Assembly: GCA_011037195.1 (NCBI GenBank)
Contig: JAAEAF010000213.1
Span: forward strand, 335,458-399,457
DNA: 64,000 bases
Origin: Triatoma infestans
Lineage: Eukaryota > Arthropoda > Insecta > Hemiptera > Reduviidae
Direction of reading: 5' to 3'
Part shown: piece after piece, positions 57,035 to 64,000 of the stretch
How the letters are laid out: the number at the start of each line of letters is the position of its first letter
How positions within the stretch are numbered: position 1 is the first letter of the stretch
Translations under genes and position numbers: made by a program
Notes under the pieces: model-generated
Seen by the model: only the letters and a program-made list of their open reading frames with translations
Told to the model about the DNA's origin: nothing
The model's database searches: none

Positions 57035-57640
57035 CTATGGCGGAGATGGGAGTAGACTGTGCTCCGCCTGTATGAATCGAAGTGCCTTATTCTGCACCAT
57101 ATATTGTTTAGTTAAGACACTATTCGAGGCCGTAATCACAACTTCAGGTCCATATTCGATTAACGGTCTAATATAGGTTTTATATGCAGTGCTCATTACA
57201 TCTGAGGTCGCGCCCCACTTTATAGCTATAAAACGCTTCAATAATTTTATCTTGCCTTGCCCTTTTCTACGGCGTGTTCTGCCTGCCTGTTCCAAGTCAA
57301 TTTATTGACGGGGGCCATTCCTAGGCATTTAGTGTTTTTAGAACTTTGTAACGGAATACTTTCATCCTCATGTCAACATCGTGCTGCTTTATGGATAACG
57401 TGAAAAATTGCTAGGCAGATTTGTGTGGATTAACTACAAATTCATTGTTCTCTGTTATTTCTAGCGCCGCATTTGTCCAGTTTTCCAATGTTTTGATGGT
57501 GCTACTTGTTTCCCAAATCACTAGATCGTCAGCGTACAGTAGAGCCTCTGCGCCAGTCAACTCGTTTGTCAAACTTTTTATAATGCCATCTATTAGGTTA
57601 TAAATAGATATTAAATAGAGATGGTCTGAGAACCGACTTT
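57035..57640 (-). pseudogene. Jockey/R1-like LINE RT fragment, second element
   Basis: On -: an RT palm block with LYADDLVIW (near 57530), then a thumb/linker block with LLKRFIAIKWGATSDVMSTAYKTYIRPLIEYG and QNKALRFIQ (57295-57035). It differs from the R1-like fragment to its left, so it is a separate insertion. Broken. Confidence 0.7.
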
Positions 57641-58019
57641 GTGAAAGCCCTTGCCTAATTTGTTTGAACTTGGATATATTAATTAATAATTAAACATTAA
57701 TTAATAATAGTGATTTAATAATAATTAATGATAATGAAAAAAAATGATAATGTTATGATGGTCCTAACTTCTACTTTTGGACTTCTCAAAAAGTCATTAT
57801 GGAATATTATTGGGAATTATACCACTTGCTAAATATTGGGATCCATGTGGGTGGGGTTATAAGAATAAGTTCCGAATTTCTCTTTTGAACTGTACATTTA
57901 TTTCCGTCACTACAAGTAAATTACAGTGATATGGTGCTTGGGAAAGATATTTTCAGGGGGTCTACAAGCATCCATTATTTGATGATACTGTTTTCTTTTG
58001 TGTTGGGCACCCTTATTTA

Positions 58020-58480
58020 GATGCGCCAATTACAACAGAAGAGATTATGTTTAGTACTTCGAAAACTAAAAATAGGAAGGCCGCGGGATTAGACCTAATA
58101 TCAAATGAATTCTTAAAACATTTGCCACAAAACTGGCTCCTATATCTTGAAGTTATGTTTAATAAAATTCTGTCACTAGACGAGTTCCTAAACCTTGGAC
58201 AAATTTTGCAACTGTCACGCTGCATAAAAAGGGGGACAAACATAACCCTGATAATAACAGGGCGATTACATTGGCCAACGTAAGTCTTAAAATTTTTACT
58301 CAAATATTATTAAACAGAATGCTTTTTTGGGAATCACAAATGTCCATAATCCCGGAGATCCAGTCAGGTTATCGTGAGGGTCGCGGCTGCTTAGATATAT
58401 CTTTGTGCTCTCCTCTGTTGTACACAAATTCATCTGCGTCTCCCCAGAAGAAAAGTATTTGCAGCATTTGTTGATTTTAG
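58020..58480 (+). pseudogene. LINE RT fragment, third element
   Basis: On +: TSKTKNRKAAGLDLISNEFL, then FNKILSLDEFLNLGQI, then ANVSLKIFTQILLNRML and IPEIQSGYREGRGCLD, matching the first half of a LINE RT (fingers). The catalytic palm is absent, and frameshifts occur at about 58270 and 58450. Confidence 0.72.
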
Positions 58481-58499
58481 GAGGGTATATGACTCCGAT

Positions 58500-59977
58500 C
58501 ATCAATTTTTGTGCTCTAGATTATATTTATTTGGCCTACATAGCAGTCTTTGGCATACATAACATTAAGGAAAATAACGCGAAAATTACTTGTACCATGA
58601 AGGAGAAGCTAAGAAAAGACCCAACGAAGTTTGCTCGTTTCTAATTGATTATTTAAACAATGACCCTGCGGCAGATGTGGAAGAACTCCACATTTATACA
58701 GACAACTGTGTGGAGCAAAATAAAAATCATGCTCTTTCTCGACTTCTCTGTGCCCTCACTGATACCGGAAGATTTAACAAAATTGAGCACTATTATCCAG
58801 TGAAAGGACACAATTTTTTACCATGTCATCGAGATTTTAGTTTAATAAAACGGTCTCTAAAAAAACTAAATCGTCTGTACACAATGAGGCAGATAATAAA
58901 AAGAATAATACATAGCACACAACTTGGCAAGTTTATAGTTAAAAAAATACAAACAAGGAATATCATACAATTCAAAGACTGGTGGCCAGGGCTGGATTTT
59001 CCTATAGGCTAACTAGGCTTCATCCTAGGGCCTCAAGATCTAGAGGGGACTACATTCAAATTGTTAGCAAAATGAAAATTACATTATTCTAAAAACAGTG
59101 AACACTAAAACACTGAATCGAAAATAGTTCCATTTTGGTTTAGTTTAAGACTTAAAATTCATAATAATTCATACTTAAACTTTAAATGCGAATTATTATA
59201 AAATAAGTTTATCTGAATTGAATTTGGTTTAATCTTCAATGTATTGAATATATTTCATTTAATTTGATAGAAAATATGATAATTTTTGTTGCCTATTTTA
59301 TTTACGTAGTCAAAGATTTTCATTATTTGAATTTCATTTCTTTGTAAATGATGTTTGATTAGTTTTTGTTACAAGTACTTTATATGGTGCTGGGAATAAA
59401 TGTCCAAATAAGTGTTCTCGCCTTTTTTTTATTTATTATCCGTGCCGCATTTTTATAAAGGTTGGTACAAATCACATGTTTCATTTAATATATTGATATA
59501 TATCACAGTAATGATATATTTTTTATTATCCGTAGAAAAGAAGTGGAATAGCCTAGGGCCTCTTTTCATCTAAATCTGGCCCTGCTGGTGGCCACGATAT
59601 TATACAAAAAGCCCAGTATCCGAAAGACCAGAGGGAGAGCGGTTGCCAAGAAGAACAAAATTTTCTTCAGTATTTCTTCATTTAGTCAATTTTCATATAA
59701 CACGCAGCATAAGGGATCTGTTGTTGCAAGAAAATTCATCAATGGAATCTCAGTAAGCACATTCAAAATAGAGTCAACCCGAAGGGGTGAAATCCCGGTT
59801 CTTCCAGTATCTTGTGCATCTGGAAATACTCAAATACCTATCAAAGAAAAAAAGATAGATCATCTAAAAAAACTAATACAGTACATACCAAAAAAAAAAA
59901 ACAAGTTCTTCCTGGAACTTATATCATGGCCTACAACAGGAAATGAGGAAAATGAAGCTGACGATAACGTGGACTAA
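58500..59977 (+). pseudogene. DUF7869-type transposon-associated protein, split by a hAT-type MITE
   Basis: Two coding parts: 58590-58986 (YHEGEAKKRPNEVCSFLIDY; LHIYTDNCVEQNKNHALSRL; VKGHNFLPCHRDFSLIKR) and 59585-59977 (KKNKIFFSISSFSQFSY, VARKFINGISVSTFKIE, KKIDHLKKLIQYIPKK, FFLELISWPT). An earlier block, YIAVFGIHNIKEN (58535-58580), is in another frame. The DNC..QNKN and HSFLPC/RDF-type motifs are typical of a large arthropod family annotated as DUF7869, thought to derive from transposons; the exact role is unknown. A single further frameshift follows the MITE junction. Confidence 0.7.
58987..59584. mobile_element. hAT-type MITE, 598 bp
   Basis: Imperfect terminal inverted repeats CAGGGCTGGATTT / CAGGGCCAGATTT and an exact 8-bp target duplication CTGGTGGC (58979-58986 and 59585-59592). 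Both features are diagnostic of hAT-superfamily elements. There is no transposase frame inside. Subterminal CCTAGGGCCTC occurs inverted at both ends. Confidence 0.93.
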
Positions 59978-60167
59978 ATATTTTTTGACTAGTTTATAAT
60001 ATGAAACTAAGATATATTTCAAGGTTTTCAATGTTAAATAAATTAGTATGGATAAAAATGAGAATTTCTTTATTTTAATGCGACCACGTTTGCTACCTTA
60101 ACTCGTTCATGGAATAAAGGCTTAAGTTAGATCTAGATGACTTATGCCCTTCTTCCTTGAAGCCATT

Positions 60168-60322
60168 CAACTGTATTTGCTCTGTGAAAGTTTATGTTAT
60201 TACACGGTTGAACGAAAACATCCTGATGATGGACGGTCGATGACCCCAAAATGAAGCAGGCTATTACGGAAAATGTCTCTGATGTTTTCTAGCTCTGCGG
60301 AACCAACCACCACAAAAAAAAC
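60168..60322 (+). repeat. right-hand remnant of fold-back copy H in duplication unit 2 (copy K)
   Basis: Matches the part of copy H from about 51952 to 52108 and continues into the same flank (AACGGGAGGT), but the left half and left flank are absent. This marks the left edge of duplication unit 2 inside the fold-back element. Confidence 0.75.
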
Positions 60323-62404
60323 AACGGGAGGTCCCAAAAAAACTTCAAAATCATTTCATTTTTTTTTTGGAAAATGTTGGAAATAAATGTAATACGATTT
60401 AAGCTGTGCATTTCAAGTTTAAAGAAAATCATTGAAGCTGTTTTCTTTGAAAGTTCCAAAAGACTTAAAAACCTGTTCTATAAATTCGCAATTCCAGTCA
60501 CCTGATTTTCTTCAAATTTGAAATTCCATCAATGGTTCTATTGCATAATAATATTTGCTTTTATGAGAATAGCATAACGCTAGTGTTCCCTCAGAACTCC
60601 CCAAAAAATTCCCTGGAAAATGGTACAAACTAACGTTATAGGTATCTATGTAGGTAGATAGTGCACGGACTTTACAGAAAATCGTTAGTGTTTTCGAAAA
60701 AATCGCAAAAACTGAAAAATCCATTCAATAAAGTGGTACTTCCAACAGAGGAATTCTGACGGCTAATTTCCTGCTAGATCCCACAGTGATATCCAAACGG
60801 AATATCCCCCTCCCACTCTCTCACACACACGACAGACCATTCGGTAAAAACCTTTTTTTACGTGCTCAGGAAACCTCAAGACATATTATTATTTCCGGTA
60901 AAAATTCAATTTCAAAAATTTGACACGTTGCAATACTTGCTCTTTTAGGAGTAAGAGAAAGCATTGATTTACTCACTGTTTGAATCAATTATTTAATAAT
61001 AATAATAATAGTCTTTATAATTTTTACAGCTTAAAAAATAAAATTTGTCTTCCTTTAATTAAAAGAAAAAAAAACTTGTTAGTATAAATGACGACAAAAA
61101 ATAACTTGAGCTAAAGACAAACTCTTGGTCACAAGCTTTCAGAGGATTATTATATTATATTTACGATATTGTTTTTTTCACAGGAAATACTTTATTTTAT
61201 TCCATTCAAAAAATAGAATATTAGGTAGTTTCTTGGAGGAATCGCAATCTTAAGCTTCCTTTCAAACTGCCTTGTAATATGAGGTACAACCATTAAGTAT
61301 CATTAACCTATAGTTAGGGACGTGAAAAAAAAACTAATACAATTCGGAACATGAGGTGTTTACAACACACCTTATATTCGTAATGCCGATTAATATTGTT
61401 TAAAACATACTTTGCAATAGGTTTGCAAACATGTTTCTCAAAATATATGATCTAAAATATTGATATTTATTATTTAATATTTATTTGAAACATTTTCCTG
61501 GGAAAAATGATTTTTTGGAGGGTTCTGGGGGAACAGTAAGTTATGCTTTCCTCCAAAGTTCCATTTCAGTATAATACATAGTTTTACCACCTTTGTAATA
61601 TTAATACACAATCAAAATAAAATAAGAGTCAAAATCAAAATAAACGTACTATTTAACGCAATCACATATGAAATTACAGATTTACCACTATTGCAGCATA
61701 TGACTAGAAATCTCGTAACAATTGAAGTCTAATATTATATTTTTGCAGCATGCGTTTTTCCAAATTAGTTATTAAAATATTCAAGTATTCAAGGAATTAC
61801 TTTACTATTTACTCAAAATGTTAACCGAAAGGGTTTCGGTTGTTAATTTCTAAAGGTTCCTCACCCAAAATTATGGTAATAAGAAGGAACATTTTGTAGC
61901 GCTTTTCCTTAGTATTTTTTTAGCAATCCTTTCATTTCTGATTTACACATTAGGAATCGTTAGTGTAAGTTCGAAATGGCACATTCAAGTATTTTGGGAA
62001 GGTATACGATTAAACTAATTACGATTTAAAAATTTCGTTGTAACAGCAATAATAATAGGTTGTTTTTCATTATTTTTTTTTCATATTTATAATTATATTT
62101 TGAGATAAAAATATAGAATAGATCATTACCCGCACTCTTCTTTTCCGAATTTGTTTAATTGAACGATGAACTCAGAGTAGGTCACAAAATAATACACTAA
62201 AAACAAGCGGAGATAACGTTATGTAACGTTTACTTTATATACCTTTATTTTACAATATAAAAAACCCACCAGGCTATGTTGACTAGCTTAGTCAACATAG
62301 TAAAAGCCATCCGTGCAAACAAATGCGAGGCATTAATATTATTTTTCTCGGAGATTTGAAATTCATTTTATTAGAAACTTAGACTTTTTCAAAATGTTTG
62401 TATA

Positions 62405-62778
62405 TCATCAGAGACATTTTCCGTGATAGTCTGCTTCATTTTGTGGTATAGACCGGTTTCGGGCGTTCACCCATCATCAGGATGTTTTTGTTTAATAGTG
62501 TAATAACATCGATTTGCACAGAGCAAATACAGTTGATACATATTAACTGTGTAATTCGTAAACAAATGTGTAACTGTGTAATTACACAGTTGAGTGTGTC
62601 AACTGTATTTGCTCTGTGCAAGTATATGTAATTACATAGTATAATAATACTATTCAACAAAAACATCTTGAAGATGGGCGAATGCCCGAAACCGGTCGAT
62701 GACCACAAAATGCAGCAGGCTAGCACGGAAAATGTCTTTGATGCTTCTCAGCTCTGCGGAACCAACCATCACAACAAC
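62405..62778. mobile_element. hammerhead fold-back element, copy J (duplicate of I)
   Basis: The same element and the same TGTTTGTATA target duplication (62395-62404 and 62779-62788) as copy I, so it arose by segmental duplication, not by a new insertion. The + arm motif is at 62664-62701 with the same core C-to-T change. Confidence 0.9.
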
Positions 62779-63436
62779 TGTTTGTATAATCACTTTTACT
62801 TTTTGTCGAATAATGAAAATATTGTCACCAACATATATGAATAAGGTAGAAGTATATAGTGGGATTTCAGTTTTAAAAGTTAATTACATCGTATAAATAA
62901 ATCCGATATTTGAATTTCGAACTTTTTGAACATGTTTAATTGTTGTTTAATGCACTGTTCTGAATTAAGTAAAATCATTCTATAAGCAGCTTATAGTTGT
63001 AAAGTTTATTTCCTTTCTGTTGTTCAAAGTGCACAAAAACACTGTGATAGACAGCATAATATCTTCTTTTTTTATTTTAAGATCGCAGAGGGGTGAGGAA
63101 ATGATAGATTATTGTATGAAAGTACTTATGATTGTTCGGTCATAAGTAACTCTAGAGTTAGCCAAATGTATGGATCTCGCAAACAGGGGATGATGGATTC
63201 TAAATTTCTAAATTCCAAATTTTTATTACAGAAATGTGTATAGGGAAAAAGTCAATCTAACCAGAACAGTGATCCAAGCGTTACGAGTTTGATAGATTTT
63301 TTTTTTTTAATTTCCAAACCATATTGTACATATTTTTTTTTTGTCGTGATAATAATGTCAAATTAATAATAATAATAGGAATAAATTAATAATAATAGGA
63401 ACATTTTTTTTTGAGGGGTGAAAGCGGCTTTCGCGC

Positions 63437-64000
63437 GCAGAGTCTCTGCAGTGCCGGACACCAAATTGGACTACCGGTTAAATTGTCCCCCTGATACTAG
63501 GCCTAGCCAGATTCACTGGTGACCAGCTTCGGTCTCCCCGAAGCTGTTCCTACCGACCGCAGGAAAAAAGATGTGCAAAGGCATTCCTCAGCCTCTGTCT
63601 TTCCTATTTTCTTCAGGTACTCCCTGAAATAATTGTGTATTCTCAGGAGTTCAGTGATGTAACAGTCCACTTCTTTATCCCCATAATCAGCCTAGTGGTT
63701 CATCGACCTTGCAGATCTCTTCCAGGAAGGCTGCTTCATCCGGAAAGTCCGATTCCTCTCGCCCCTGGAGAAAGCCTCCCTACTTCCCTCCGCCTTCCTT
63801 TCATGAAGCATCTTACGTTTCTTTGCAAGGAGTGCAATCAGAATCACTCCGGCAGTTACTATCAGCGCAGGCTGACACCGTGCGGAACGCAGAGACAATT
63901 CTCAGCGCATCAAGCCGCTGCACTCGAGCCATTCTTTTCCTATATGGCTCCTTCAGCTCAGCTCCGTAAAGGAGTATCGAGTGGGTCACACTTACCATCC
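63437..64000 (-). pseudogene. R1-like LINE 3' fragment (duplicate)
   Basis: Near-identical to 55490-56053 and part of duplication unit 2. It continues beyond the window. Confidence 0.8.

Larger units (their letters stand above)
60169..64000 (+). repeat. segmental duplication, unit 2 (cut by window end)
   Basis: Direct repeat of 51952-56068, lacking the about 269 bp of 52990-53258 and differing by scattered substitutions and short indels. It contains fold-back copy J and the R1-like LINE 3' part. Confidence 0.9.

Overview
The window reads as a gene-bearing, repeat-rich piece of an animal nuclear genome, most likely an arthropod. It is AT-rich, its genes carry many GT-AG introns, and its mobile elements (BEL/Pao, Ty3/Gypsy, R1/Jockey-like LINEs, tRNA-derived SINEs, hAT, a MADF-bearing terminal-inverted-repeat element) are typical of insects and relatives. 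No prokaryotic operons, CRISPR arrays, rRNA genes or free-standing tRNA genes were seen. Species is not assigned.

Four host genes can be reconstructed exon by exon, with consistent splice phases. (1) A ZC3H18-like CCCH zinc-finger/RS-domain nuclear RNA protein on the + strand (2315-16061; the 5' exons are not found). (2) A phosphotriesterase-related protein (PTER) on the + strand (34107-40511; only the first short exon is missing). (3) A short aprataxin on the - strand (42841 down to 41419, apparently complete, 179 aa). (4) The RNA 3'-terminal phosphate cyclase-like ribosome-biogenesis protein RCL1 on the - strand (49554 down to 44484, apparently complete, 394 aa). PTER and aprataxin converge. 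Aprataxin lies downstream of RCL1 on the same strand. These are general housekeeping genes with no evident joint pathway.

The rest is mobile DNA. A full-length BEL/Pao retrotransposon (24934-32667) has 598-601 bp LTRs, a 5-bp target duplication and one uninterrupted 1754-codon gag-pol frame. Degenerate Ty3/Gypsy pieces lie at 4720-5460 and 17220-18925. LINE fragments fill an RCL1 intron and the 55.5-58.5 kb region. A DUF7869-type transposon gene is split by a 598-bp hAT-type MITE. A segment of at least 4 kb at the right end is present twice in direct orientation (51.95-56.07 kb and 60.17-64.0 kb).

The most interesting signal is a family of short (about 200-375 bp) fold-back elements present about ten times. 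Several arms carry a hammerhead self-cleaving ribozyme motif: core CTGANGA, a 4-bp helix II, GAAA, a loopless helix III made from ACCGGT, cleavage triplet GTC, and a 4-bp helix I. Most copies have 10-13 bp target-site duplications. One copy ends exactly at the predicted cleavage site, one splits a Gypsy RNase H gene, and a diverged relative sits 15 nt upstream of an exon of the ZC3H18-like gene. Hammerheads are known in Penelope-like elements and retrozymes; a paired, inverted arrangement in very short mobile units is the part worth checking.
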